Shown piece after piece: positions 40,801-55,479 of a stretch of DNA of 64,000 nucleotides. How positions within the stretch are numbered: the stretch's first letter is position 1; every line of letters begins with the position of its first letter. Source of the DNA: Wuchereria bancrofti (lineage: Eukaryota > Nematoda > Chromadorea > Rhabditida > Onchocercidae); contig SSBO01000001.1 of NCBI GenBank assembly GCA_005281725.1, positions 976,399-1,040,398 of the forward strand, given 5' to 3'. The position numbers were made by a program, and so were the translations under genes. The notes below the pieces were generated by a model. That model searched no databases, was not told the DNA's origin, and saw only the letters and a program-made list of their open reading frames with translations.

Positions 40801-43800
40801 AAGAATTTTTAAGAAAGTAAAGACACAACTCATTTTTCAATAGAAATCTCTATCGCTTTCGTCACTACTATCACTTTAACTGCAGGATCAAATGATCGAG
40901 CAAGAAAATCAATAACGAATTAGGCCACTGAAGTTTCAATCAATTGCTCATCGGAAGGAAAGGACACGTACTTATCATCCGTATCATCCACCGGAAATCT
41001 GCCTACGGCCAATGAAGCAGACGATGCCGTACAGCTTGGTCGTGGTGTTTGGCTATGACTGTTTGTTGCTGGTACAATTCGGATAGGAATTTCTCGAATC
41101 ACTGGACGATTGAAAGAATTATTACTGCTACTGTTATTGCTTTCGAGACGAGTTATAGGAATAATAGTGCCTTCACTTTGAACTGATGGTGTTGACACAG
41201 GGATACCAATAGCCTCGCGTTCTCTGCGCCTGAATGAGAGTAAAATTTTATTTTGCTATACAAAAAATATCATCACAATATTCGAACTTATTTGTATAAA
41301 TTACTTGTTAGACAAATAAAATTTATAAAAATATCAACTGACAAAGAATTCCGATAAACTTGCCGTAACGGCGAGTAATCATCACAATATTGATCCAAAT
41401 GTGACGGAAAGCCATAAACGGAGAATGTTGGATCTTCATCCAAAATACTTATATTTCGTGGATTTCTCAGACGATCGCCACTGACCAGAACAGCTCCATT
41501 ATGAGGAGCAGCAAACAGTCGCTGACCATTGAAAAATCCATCCATATCTCCAACAGCACTCTGCAAAATACGATCGTAAGTTAAATTAATGTATTTTAAT
41601 TTTAAAGTCAGGCCGAGATTTCTTTCCTTCCATGTCAGCTATTAAAAAGTTCATTTTACTTAATTGCAGCTCAAACAAAGTTATCAAATAATTTAATTTC
41701 ATTTTATTTCCTATATAATCTCTTTCTAACTTTCTTAAGCTATAATTTTCAATCCTTTCGCAATTGTTGTTCTATTACACCAACAAGCATAACTAAAGCA
41801 TAGAAGAACTAAAGTTAATTGATGCAACTTATTGGCCATTTATAATGATATCTTAAGTTAAGAGAATGAAAAAGGATAAGATTATATAGTAAAGAAAAAC
41901 AAAAAAAAATAGTCTAGCAATTTTTTCAAAATATAAGCTATGTGGGAATGAAAAATAAGCAAAAATTAGTCGATCTGATTGGTATGAAAAAAATTCAATG
42001 ATTCATTTCCGGAAGAAACAACGAAAGACATTACATCGGGAGAAAAAAAAACTAATAACACAGCGTAAACATAGAAAGGATTTGGGATGATAGGGATAGA
42101 GTGAACGGAAGTTATATAGCATCTTTGGTCTGCCCTCAACTAAACTAAACTGGTAATAGGCTGTCTGGTATCGGAAAATCAATCAGGAAACACATATGCA
42201 ATGAAAAATAATTGATTCAATGCAAATGTATTAAGTGATCTTTTAATTAAGGATTATTTAGAAATGGAATTTTTAAATTCAGATGAAAGAAGAGAAGTTG
42301 AAAAAATTGATAAACTAAAACTTTATGTCAACAGATGATTCATAGTTCATTTTTTTAGTGAATAAAACAATACTGCATTTTTTATGGAAATATTAAAAAT
42401 CATGAGGAAAAAAAAAGACATAAAAAAGTATTTGAGAATAAATATCATATTGAAATTAAATTAAGAAAAAAATAAACAAATTCCTCCTTTTCAAACTATA
42501 TAACAAACTATATATTGTCATCACCAATCCTTAGAAATATTTTTCATAAATTAATAATAAATTAGAAGATTAATTGTCCATTCAGTTTTAGTGTAAATAT
42601 GACGAACATAACTTCATTTCATTTCACTTTTATTTACCACTAAATCAATCACTTTTAACACCCTAGCACAATTAACCATTAACAGCAACAACAGCTGATT
42701 CTTCTTTGATGAAGTAAACAAAAGATGGCAAATGGGTTTGGGCAACTTGATTATCAATTAATTACTTCACAGTGTCTCACCATCGGTACAACACATTTCA
42801 TAATGTCATTCATTCATTCATTCATTTTTCATCCTCTTTTTTCGCGTTTTTCTTTTTTTTCTTTTTTTTTAGATAATTCTTCATATATGACCAAAAAATA
42901 AAAATAAAACAAGTTTTTTACACTAGAAAGAAAAAAAAAAGTTGATTTTTATTGGATGAAAGCATAGAAATATCGAATGATAGGAAAAGAAACGGAAATA
43001 TTAAAATCAAAAATATAATAAATTTATAAGCGATTTCTCTCCTAAAACGATGAAATGGTAGAATAAATGGTGAAAAAAAAATGTATTCATGTATCATTCG
43101 TTGAAAAGATCAAATGAGAAGAGGGAAAAATGTACAAAGATTTTAATACAAAAGAGATATGTATGAAAAGCAATTATATAAACGATTACTAAAAAGCTTT
43201 AAAAAGAGAATGCAAAAATTCCCGAAAATTTCATTTTAAATTCGAATAAAAGGAGTGGAAAAGAAATTTTCCGGTGACAATTGAAAAGAAGCAAATAAAT
43301 CAGAGATAAAATAATTGCATCATGATTAAACTAATCAAAAATAACAATTGTTAATAATTTTTGTATATTTTAAATTTGATTTGGAATTAAAAAACTTGAC
43401 AGCGACAACTTAACAGTTAATAACCCAATGGCGACCAAGACAAAACCGAATTTCACAATTCCAAGTTAAGAACTAATTCAAACTTCGAAAATGCTATAAC
43501 AGAGTAAGATACAATAAAGTATAATAATAAGTTGTATTGTAATAATAATAAATGATATAATAATAAAAATAATAAAGTATAATAAAGTAAATTAAGAATT
43601 GTGATACAATAAATTCTCCATAAAATTTAAATAAGTTAACCCAAGCAATCCGATTCGTCTGTATGGTTTGTGGCGATTCTATTTTGGATGATTAGTCTTC
43701 GCAAAATTTGTTGTCATTGAGAGATAAGCTACCCTGAACGATTAAAAATTTTTGATGATTCTTTAGGAGTGAAAATTAGATCTGGTTCTTTCCCGACGAT

Positions 43801-46636
43801 CATTTTTAACTTACGACTGAAATGTACCGTATCCAAATTTGATTCATTTAGAATCTATTTATCTTTAGACAAAATAGTGAAATCAATACATAATATGAAA
43901 AATATTAATTAAATGGTTGATTTAGAATTAAACTGAAATTCACTTGTTAATGGTTATTAATAATAACCCAATGGCGACCAAGACAAAACCGAATTTCACA
44001 GTTCCATATTTTCCAACGGCTTTTCAGACTCATATCACAATGATGAATCAATGTTTCGAAAAGAAACAGACATAGAAAAAGAGGAAAAAAGAAGCGGGGA
44101 AATAAATTTTCAAATTTTTTATGCTTTCCTAGGAAACTAAAAACTAGTTTGAGATTGAACTTGTACACCTGGCTGAACTAGTACAGATCAACATCATGCA
44201 AATGAATCACAGATTTTTTACGAAAAAATAAAAAAAGTAAAAATAAAATCATCGAAAGTAAGAAATGCATTGAAAAGCGGGTTTTTGAAATTCCATAAAA
44301 AAGTATGATGTTCATTATGTTTTTAACGAAAACAGAAAAAAATGAAATATTGTAAAAATTATTTTAACTTCAAAGTTAACATGCACTTTATCGTTGTTTT
44401 TACCAACACGATACTTAATTTAGTGCATATTCACAGTGTCGAAAAGATACGAGCACATTTAAAGCATTCAATTATTTCATTGTATAAACCAAGTTTTTTT
44501 TTTCTAAAAGCCATCATTTTTTGCAAATCTCATATGCCATAATCACACAACTCATTTTAATGGACCAAAATGGTACTAAGTGGAATTGCTTTTAATTTTT
44601 TGGGTTGAGTAAAACCTTCATTTTCGTCCTTCCATTACTCTTCTATTTCGATTAATTTTTCTTTTCATGCTCTCACTCACATATTTAATTCTCAGAAATG
44701 TGACCTAAAAATAGTATTCGCTATTATTCCATTAACACTAGCTATCTCTTACATCACAAAAATTTGAATCAAATGAGGAAAAAATTGACAATTCGACGTT
44801 AACAATCCACGATTTCAATTTTCTTCTACTTCACTAATAGATTGAATAAAGATCTACCCCATCTCCAGTTAGATAATGACATTTTTCTTATATTTCTTTT
44901 TAGTTAGATAGTAGGTAGTATTTCCAGCATATCAAACATCATTTTTCATACACCGTATACCATTATAAAAATGAAAAAAGTAATATTCTTACATCAAGAC
45001 GTATACCAAATAGAAATCCACTGTTAGGAACAGGTTCACCAAACCATTCTACCCAACCTGGCTTGAAGCACCATTCAATGGTTCGTCTTTCACCGGTTTC
45101 GGGTTTGAGCTGGAAATTTTTTTTAATAAATGGAAGGAAATGAAATAGGGATTCGTAACTTCCAGAAACTTTAACAATTTCCACGAAACTTCATTTTGTA
45201 TCCAAAATACAACCTTCTTTAAAATATAACTGTTACCCAAACTCTCCTCAAGTTAATAAAACTATCTACTAACTAGCATAACAAGTTTCTGGCAGTAAAG
45301 TAACAAGCTGATCATTCCCTTCCCATAGCCTTATCAACGAAACAAGTCATTATATCAGTCTATTCAATTCACCTTCTGATCACACTATCAATACTTGAGG
45401 TCATCTATTCTCCAGATGTCAGCAAACGATAATTCATCCATTAAAACTTCTAAAACGTAAGCTACTATCTAATCTTTGTTCGTACCGGGTGATAGATTGT
45501 CTGGATAAGTCCTATCAAAATAATCTTCATTACAACAACTAGAAATGCAAACCTGCACTAACACACGATCTCCCAAGCTTAGCTGGCTTACAAAATTAAA
45601 CAAATCAGTATACTGATGAAAACGAAATCGAATTTCGACATCATTAATTGCTTTCAGCAATGAAGTTTCAAAATCTGTCAGTAAAGCAACCTGAAAAACA
45701 TAAAAAATGTAATAGCATTAAAATACAACCAAAATATGAAGCTTAAATTCACGTGATGTAATGTAGCAAAGATCTTTATTTAGAAGTCCATTATAAAATA
45801 TAAAAAATAGAAAAAGTAAAATTAGTGGAAAGTTAAAAACCTTTGCCGTGGATACCCGTAGATAAACATCACCGAATTCAAGACACTTCATAAATAAAGT
45901 ATTCTTAGCAGTTGAATTTTTTGTTTCATTATGCATATCATTGAAACGCTGCATCGCCAAATCACTTTCTGTCGCGGATCGTAATAAATGACCCCTTTCC
46001 ACCTTAAGAAAAACATTTAAATCACTAAAAAGTAAGAAATTACAAAGAGGAAATACAGGATTGACTTAAATATCTTATCAGTGTTGCCTACAGTATTGTT
46101 TACTACGTACAAACTTGAAATAATGCAAAGTTTATGTACAAAGAATAAATAAAACTTCTGCATTCTTAATAATGGATCGAAGAATTTTCCAGCCTATATT
46201 CGTTTACCATGGACTGAAAATTACTTATCCATATTAATTTTTGTCAAACACTAGAAAAAACAAAGTCCGCATATTTTGAACAAATAAGTAAACCTCATTA
46301 TTAGGAATCTAGATAACAGTAATTAGGAATACAATAATAGTAATTAGGAAACTATTACAGTTTTCTGAAAATTGTACAACTTCGTTTAGAAAAAAACTCG
46401 GACATTAAGGGTAATATAAAGTGCTAAACTAATAAGCAATCCAAAATATATATAGTACAGCAAGAAAAGCTATTATATTTTTAAACAAATACTGCAATTA
46501 AAGAAAAAAAAACCTTAAATTTAGTAGAAAATTGTTTCCGCCTTCGATCATACATACTACCGTCACAGTTTTCAAGCAATAACGATGTGATTAATGATGC
46601 AGATAAAGCATGATGATCAGTAGTATCGTATGTCAT
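34826..46636 (-). CDS. CYLD: CYLD-type deubiquitinase (three CAP-Gly domains, USP domain with B-box)
   Basis: Removes Lys63- and Met1-linked ubiquitin chains. Nineteen phase-consistent exons: 46636-46514, 46002-45841, 45690-45553, 45109-44993, 41560-41343, 41229-40972, 40779-40596, 40404-40207, 39511-39172, 38792-38683, 38530-38341, 38234-38060, 37796-37674, 37549-37388, 37126-36982, 36333-36228, 35942-35857, 35631-35353, 35032-34826 (1106 residues). CAP-Gly 1 at about 145-210 (GWVEWFG, FLFGIRLD); CAP-Gly 2 at about 422-500 (GDRVVWFD, VGVDFDEAIGGGTGYFEC); CAP-Gly 3 at about 580-675 (CGVVKWID, ALRSDDRF). Poly-Q at about 527-541. USP: Cys720 in GIQGFRNSCYLDTTL, His1005 in ETSHYVAF, Asp1022 in FFDSMADR. 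Zinc B-box: PCVNCGKRADMMCPEC then CGICYEQTH. The start is the first ATG after a TTGAG acceptor; upstream coding exons cannot be excluded. Weakest join: acceptor CCTAAG at 37797. Confidence 0.92.
35691..35762. repeat. 36-bp direct tandem duplication in a CYLD intron
   Basis: The unit beginning AAAATTCGAAAATATATAAA occurs twice with no gap (35691-35726 and 35727-35762), apparently identical. It lies in the intron between the exons at 35857 and 35631. Confidence 0.9.
39284..39333 (-). repeat. CAA-repeat (poly-Gln tract) inside the CYLD coding sequence
   Basis: Mostly CAA codons, interrupted once by Ser, encoding eight Gln, one Ser and six Gln between CAP-Gly 2 and CAP-Gly 3. Such coding microsatellites vary in length between individuals; here the frame stays open. 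Confidence 0.9.
41561..44992. other. large CYLD intron (3.4 kb) with a repeated 46-bp element
   Basis: By far the longest intron of this gene. It splits CAP-Gly 1 (D|SAVGDMDGFFNG). No nested gene was found on either strand. Two copies of a 46-bp sequence lie at 43418-43463 and 43961-44006. AAT/AATAAT simple sequence fills 43510-43600. Confidence 0.7.
43418..44006. repeat. dispersed direct repeat, two 46-bp copies about 500 bp apart
   Basis: Copies at 43418-43463 and 43961-44006 start TAATAACCCAATGGCGACCA and differ at one base (A at 43458, G at 44001). The element is richer in G and C than the surrounding intron. Similarity stops abruptly at both ends. Confidence 0.88.
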
Positions 46637-46846
46637 TACTTTTGGAAGAATCCTCAAATGAAACAAAGTAACATTTAGCACATCAAATTTATTAGTCTAA
46701 CAAGTCAAATGTAATCATTAGCGAAAATAATTTTCTGAAGATTCAAAACTTTGTTACGGTTTTAAAGAAACATTGAAAGAAATATACTAATATATACAAA
46801 TATACATTTTATTTATTAACTATATATTTAAGAGAAATTCTTAAGT

Positions 46847-47470
46847 TTATTTTTCGCTCTTCTTATCTTTTAAAACCCAACTACATGTCGTAAAAGAATA
46901 CTTTTGATTCCAAGATGCTCGATTACTAGCTGCATTATATTCCTCAGCAATGATGGTCAACGTAATAACTGCTCGAAAAAAGTTTTGTTCTAAATTTTTA
47001 CCAAACCGATCCAATACTAACCACTAGTTGGCATTGATACTTGAACAATTTTTAATGAAAAAGAGTTTTTTATAAACCTAGAACGGTCATCCTGCCCTTT
47101 GATTGATAATGATAATGGTTTCTTTAGCAAATCACCAAATGGTATCTTTGGTTCAGTGGTAGGCCCAATAGGATGATGCAGTACACCACTAAAATATCAC
47201 TTTAAATTATTATTCAAATCAAAAACTAACCCAGGTGATAACAAATATTCCTATTTAATCATAATCATTAAAAATTAATTAATTGATTAGTTACAACCAT
47301 TAAAAGTGAAAAACCAATTTAGATGATTCCAATAAATTATTTTGAGTCATTTAAAGTGATTATTTTAAATGCGAATACTTAATTGGTCAGTAGAATGTAA
47401 TTAAAACTAACCCAGGTGATAATAATTCAGTATTCCGTAACTGCTCATAAAATCTTATGCTTCCTTGCAT
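46847..47470 (-). CDS. candidate short gene or gene remnant, exon joins unresolved
   Basis: Three coding-looking segments. Segment 1, 47470-47412: begins ATG just after a TTTGCAG acceptor (MQGSIRFYEQLRNTELL) and ends at donor GG|GTTAGT. Segment 2 starts at 47188 after ATTTTAG, joins in frame (SPGGVLHHPIGPTTEPKIPFG) and continues open to a TAG about 57 codons on. Segment 3 is open in another frame to a TAA at 46847 (contains LDRFGKNLEQNFFRAV, ends KDKKSEK). No canonical intron of reasonable length links segments 2 and 3 in frame except one from TTTG|GTGATT to TTAG|TATTG, which would drop about 40 plausible residues. So it is either a roughly 75-residue two-exon protein, a longer alternatively spliced one, or a gene broken by one or two bases. 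I recognise no family. It lies between the CYLD and COQ5 starts, transcribed towards CYLD. Confidence 0.4.
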
Positions 47471-48294
47471 AAACCTGCAAATACTTTTGTTTTAAAATTT
47501 CGGACTATTTATATACTTATTTACTCGAATATAGAAATACTAAAATTTCGCACTATGTTATGAACATATAATTATATTCGTATATTTGTGATTAATTAAA
47601 TGATACACCTGAATGATAATTTATTTCATTTCAATGTTTGAAATGAAATTTACAACTTCTCTTTACTTTTTCACTGTAATAGCATATCCAATATTTATTT
47701 GCTTTATTTATTTACTCGATTTGATGAAATAATTTAGTGCGAAGAAGATAAATGACAATGCAAGGCTTACTTAGGTGACATGCAGTTTATCAATTAAATT
47801 AATTAAGTAAAACTAAGGGAAGGAAAGGAAAGCGTAAGGTTATTCAATGCGGCCCGTGGAATACATGCGCAATTGATCAGTTTGGTTGCAAATTTGGTTG
47901 TTTACTTTTAAGTTGTTTGCTTTTGAATTTTATGTTTGTAGAGTCTTTCTTTCATTTTCTCAATTTTTCTCAGGTAATTTTGAAAGGAATTATGTTTTTT
48001 GAAGAGATTCAGAAATTTATAAGATTGGGAAATATTGTAATGCCTGAAAATAATGATGAAGCAGCAATGAGTGATAGCATTTCTATCATACTATAATATT
48101 CTCTGGAAAATGTCAGATGGATGATAAGGATGATACTGATAGGATAAGATAATATTAGGAATGACTATAAAGCTTGTTTGATGAGGGATAGAATGAGCAT
48201 TGATAAATTTGATTAAATGATTGGGATTTGATTTTTCGAAATTTCGAAACAATTTTCACTATCGGAAATAGTATACTAAAATGATATTTGCAGG
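47471..48294. other. divergent promoter region upstream of COQ5
   Basis: About 0.8 kb between the candidate minus-strand gene and COQ5. No coding exon seen. It is slightly richer in G and C around 47815-47900 than the neighbouring introns. Presumed to hold the COQ5 promoter. Confidence 0.4.
48292..48293 (+). promoter_or_regulatory. probable spliced-leader acceptor of COQ5
   Basis: TTTGCAG ends one base before the COQ5 start codon at 48295, the typical arrangement for nematode trans-splicing. No upstream coding exon is visible that would make it a cis acceptor. Confidence 0.55.
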
Positions 48295-50919
<2,625 letters not shown>

Positions 50920-51362
50920 CAGATTTTAGCCATTTCTTTATTCTTCACTGTTCCACCTCTCTTTCTCATATGTATACTTGCGATATGGATAAAAAAAATT
51001 TCTAAATGTCATCTGCAGTGCTCATATTTGTATAGTTCACTTTTTATTTCCAGCTGTTTGCTTTTGTTCACATTTGAACAGATTTCATTTTGTGGTTGGA
51101 ATTTCAGGATTCAGTTTATCAGTTGTTGACAGTAAATTTGGGAATTTGGCTGCATTATTTGTGGGATAATTTTGACTTCACTAAATATATCAGTATTGAT
51201 TAGGAATATTTTTGCGGGCGTAGTGAAAACATGGATTCTTCTGATGCTAGTTTTGGGAGGCCTAATATTTGAATTGACACGTTAATGTTTTAAAGCCATT
51301 GCAGAAATTAAAAAATGAAAAAGGCATATACGCTAATCACATGCCTGAACTGATACGGTAAA
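50920..51362 (+). other. short COQ5-POLDIP2 intercistronic region
   Basis: 443 bp between two same-strand genes. No canonical AATAAA was noticed close after the COQ5 stop. An acceptor CCATTGCAG near 51303 lies 60 bp before the POLDIP2 start and could receive a spliced leader. Between the two an upstream ATG (about 51316) opens a 12-codon uORF ending before the start codon. Compatible with an operon spacer, though longer than the roughly 100 bp typical of C. elegans. Confidence 0.5.
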
Positions 51363-54300
51363 ATGACTGGTTTACTGACTCATCGGGGTCTTATGTTTTG
51401 GATTGCACCAATTCGATCGTTTTTTGCATCAACCACGGCAAGGTATGGTAGGCTCCCAATTTTGGTAATCTCTATTTGTGATTATAATTAGCTTTGTTTC
51501 AAATATATTTCCACCGAAATTCATAAAATTCATAGGGAACAATTTTTTTTAGATTACGAGAAGGAAGCAGTAATGTCTTTTTGAAGGATTTGGGTCGGTT
51601 AACAGTTGTTCAAACTCATGACGAACCATATACGCCGGGTCAGGTAGGATTTTAAGTTTTTCTTGGTAACATCAGCTCTAATATGTACCGGCTCGTTAAT
51701 ATGAGTGCAGTGCTGCTCCTTCAAGCTGTTCAGAATATGAAATACAAAGACCCAGATCTCAAATTATATTTTGAAATGGTAGTCAACATTTCTGACACTA
51801 ATTTTTGTTTGAAATTTTACTGTATAGTATGCTTCTGATGAGTTGTTAAACCGTGTTTTTACAGCTGTTTATTCATAAACTCTTTCCCTATAGAGGTATT
51901 GTTCTATGTTCCTTTCCATGTCCTGTCGAAGAAAAGCTGCTTAATCCAAGGTTTTTCGGATTTTTTTTTTTCATATTTTATGTAATTTGCCTCACATTCC
52001 ACAGTCTTTCCTCCTGATTTTAGTTCTTTTCATTATCCCTACCACTTTTTTAATCAAATTATTAGCCATTTGTAACGGTTAGCTTTTGTTAAAATCAGCA
52101 TTTTATATGTATTTTAGTCACATTTAAAATTCATACAAAATTTTTGTTTGAAAATTATAAATTACTGAAAACCTTTAATTCAGATTTCCTTCAAAAAATT
52201 TTTCAACATCTAGCCTGTTTTCAGTAATGATGATCCTATAGTAATAACACACAAATCATTGTTTTATCAAGTGCTTATTCACTGTGGTGACTGGAAAAAT
52301 ATGGTATGTTTGAAATTTATTTTAACACTTGTATATTTAATGTATGCTCATTCAAGTTAATTGTATTAGCTGGCATAATGACAAGACTTCTAAGAAAAAT
52401 TGGGAGAAATAGTAACTTCATTATTTATTACTTATAGTCCTTATTCATTATTTATTATTTATAGTCCTTATTTATTTTAAAAAATTGCAGGAAATTTTGA
52501 CATCAATAAATATTTTGTATTTCCAAAAACTGATAACTTTTCGTTCAACATTTCATCATATCATACAGTTACATTTTAGAAAGTTACATTTTAGAAACTG
52601 AAATATTTTTCATTTCCGACACCAACACTAATAGATAGTGCCACGCAGTGAGAACTCTTAGAGATGAAGTCTGTTCCTTCTTTATTATTTTCAATTTGAA
52701 GAAATAAATTTAGCCCTTTTTTTTTTCAGCATTTTCCAGTGGACATTACTTCATATTTGGAAGATGCAGGCACGATTCATGGTGAGAAAGTTTTGACTGT
52801 TGTGTTTGGAATGGATTGTGTTCCTCATGATGAAATTGTGCCATACAGAACACATATCACACGACCTATCGCTCATAATCTGTTTGGTGGTCTTTTTGAA
52901 TGTACAGCAGTGGAGGATAATGGTAACTACTTTTAATTATTTTTAATTCTACTTTTAATCTTCATTTGTGGATTATATTTCCTTTTTTTAGAACTCATAT
53001 TTGGCATACGTAAAGAACCAAATTTTCTGATAGGTCAACATTCAAATTGCATATTGAATCAACTCAAACCTCATTCTGCTTATCGCGAAACAACAGATGG
53101 AATACGGGTAAAAGTGTTTTTTGATGTTTCTTCTAAATCACATTATGCAGTCAAATTTGGATCTTTTCTTTTTCTAAATTTTAATATTTTATTGTGTAGA
53201 GTGAGAATTTATAAGTTTATTTTTTTTATCCATTTGTAAATTTCTTGCAAGATGAATAGTTCCATTTGTGTTAAAAACATTGCAATTAGTTCCAAGACTT
53301 TCTCACTCAAAATCTATTGTTTCATCTAAACCTGTTATTACCATCGTAAAGTGAATTTGATTGGTTAATTACCACAGAATATTGCGTGGTGTCTATTTGT
53401 TGCAATTACTATTAGTTTTAATTTTGAAATTTTCATTGCTCAGCACAAATTCCTTTTTGTCTTTTTCAGGTGACTGTGATAACATTTTATCTTGGATTAA
53501 ATACGGTTAACGGACAACAAAAGCACTGGGTTGATTTCTATTATTATCGATTATCATACAAAGGATTAAAAATTTAGCGTTTTTAATCAAGATGTTCTGG
53601 AGAATAAATTTGTATATAGGAAGAATGAATTAATTTGCGAAAGATGTTTTATGAATGAATGAATGATTCTTAATATCTAATACAAATTTAGAAAATCAAA
53701 TTTTGTTTAATTTTTAGTTTGTTCTTTGCTATTATTCATCTTTTTACTCTGCTTAACATTTTTTCTATTTCAGTGGCGTTATGTGATACGTCTGGAAAAC
53801 TTGAAACCTTGCCACATAATTATTCGTTCGAGAGAAATGAAAGTTTACAGCTTAAGTAATATGCAACAACAGAAAATACCAAGCATTGCTGGTGGGGTAC
53901 GTCTATTTTTGTTATTATTATTACTGTTACAATTATATGTTTTATTGGTAGCCTCACAAATGATCTAAATAATAATGGTAACATCTGTGCTTGGAAGTTG
54001 CATGCATAAATAAAGATACTTATATTAAAAATGAGAGACTTTTGAGAAGTATATAATAAACTTGGCGGTTAAATGGTTAACATTAAGAAATTGGCATGTA
54101 TAGATATCTATCAAATTTAACAGTCAGATTTAAGATACAGTAATGGCATTATCTTCGAGGAAAAAAAAAGGTTAAGTTTTTTAAATATTCAATAAATTGA
54201 AATTTGGCACATTTTTTTTTTATCAGAATCCGCGATTGACACCAGAAGAGCCGGCATTTCAGTACAGTGGTATGGTTGGTGTAGTAGTGGATAAAGGATC

Positions 54301-54721
54301 ATATGCATGGTTCGTTATTGTATTGCCCATGGGATAAGGTTAAATCATTCATAAGTGATAATTGATTGCTGGATTAAAGTTCAAAACATTGGTTATTAAG
54401 TGAAATCTATTTGTTAATTAAGTTAAATGCTATGTAGTAAAGTAGATAGGGAAAAGAGAGGAGATAACTCTAAATGGGGAATAATGTCATGGGAGTAAAT
54501 AATATCTATAATTGGTTATAGATTCACCTGTTTAACAAAGTGGTGGTATTAACATAAATAAAATAGCGTTGTATGAATTCTCAAGACATTTGTCGTGTTT
54601 TAGGGGGAATTTTACGATGGAACGAGAAGAAGACCGAACATCGTTCCTTGTTAAAGTACCCACATTTAGGTTAGAATGTGATTCCAATCCAACACCAGAG
54701 AAAACTGAGCAATTGAGTTAG
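51363..54721 (+). CDS. POLDIP2: POLDIP2 (PDIP38): YccV-like domain plus ApaG domain
   Basis: Mainly mitochondrial-matrix protein, also nuclear in mammals; binds DNA polymerase delta p50/PCNA and modulates the ClpXP protease. Ten exons: 51363-51442, 51553-51643, 51865-51950, 52225-52303, 52730-52922, 52992-53107, 53470-53529, 53774-53896, 54227-54309, 54604-54721, all phase-consistent (342 residues). N-terminal presequence-like WIAPIRSFFASTTARLR. YccV-like part: GQLFIHKLFPYRGIVL, FYQVLIHCGDW, DCVPHDEIVPY, AHNLFGGLF. C-terminal ApaG (DUF525): WRYVIRLENLKP, KVYSLS, LTPEEPAFQYSGMVGV, GSYAWGNFTMER, FLVKVPTFRLE. These match mammalian POLDIP2 order and length. The stop is TAG; AATAAA follows at 54889. 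A G/C-richer open stretch in intron 2 (51697-51780) is not an exon because its in-phase readings stop. Confidence 0.94.
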
Positions 54722-55479
54722 CAATTGCTGCTAATGTTTGTCCATGTTTTATTGTGTATAGCTATGTTTCTTGTATTTTTAGGAGGTAATTTTATCAAAT
54801 TTTAAAAAATTTTTTTTTCATTGGAAGAATGGTGTGGTTTTAATTATGTCACTTGTTTTTTTTCCTATTTTTTCTATTCTTAATTTTCAATAAAATATTA
54901 TATGAAAGTGAAAATGTTAATACTTGCTAATTATTTTAATTTTTCATATATACGCTGAAGGGTTACTGGGATAATTCATAGTTCGAATTCTATTTACATA
55001 TAAATTTAGCAAATCTATAGCTAACTATTTGTGGTATTAAGTGTTTCGCTGGAAAAAAAAATTTTTTTTTTCCAAGTATTGATATCCGGAATTTCCTACA
55101 TCTAAAAGACAACATAATTCTCTAAGGGAACTTCTATTCGTGTAATAATATGAACTATTTAAGACATAATGAGAAAACTTAATGTTTATTTCTGATTTTT
55201 ACAGTTAATTTGATTATTTAAAGGGAAATTTAATACAAATTTATCATTGCTAGTATTGCATAATTACTGCAACACATCAAGATAATAATGAATATAATGC
55301 TTGGCGTATTTCTATGATACAAATGATATGGAGAAATATACCGGAAATGGGCAGAAAATATTTCAAAATGAAATGACTGTGTAATTAGTATACACGCAAA
55401 TTTCCAATTGAGCAGAACAAAAAAAGGAAAATGATAATTACATTGTTTGATTTTATATATCAAAAAGAGAAATGAATTT
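54722..55479. other. convergent intergenic region between POLDIP2 and rabphilin
   Basis: 0.76 kb holding both 3' UTRs; AATAAA on the plus strand at 54889-54894. No gene seen. The minus-strand open frame 55230-55487 has no family features. Confidence 0.5.

Noticed and set aside
43947..44168. Minus-strand open frame in the CYLD intron
   Set aside because: Low-complexity F/L-rich part plus the 46-bp repeat; no splice support and no recognised domain.
51697..51785. Possible cassette exon in POLDIP2 intron 2
   Set aside because: The open frame starting at the ATG is not reachable from a suitable acceptor; in-phase readings from the AG sites hit stops, and exons 2 and 3 join directly to match the family.
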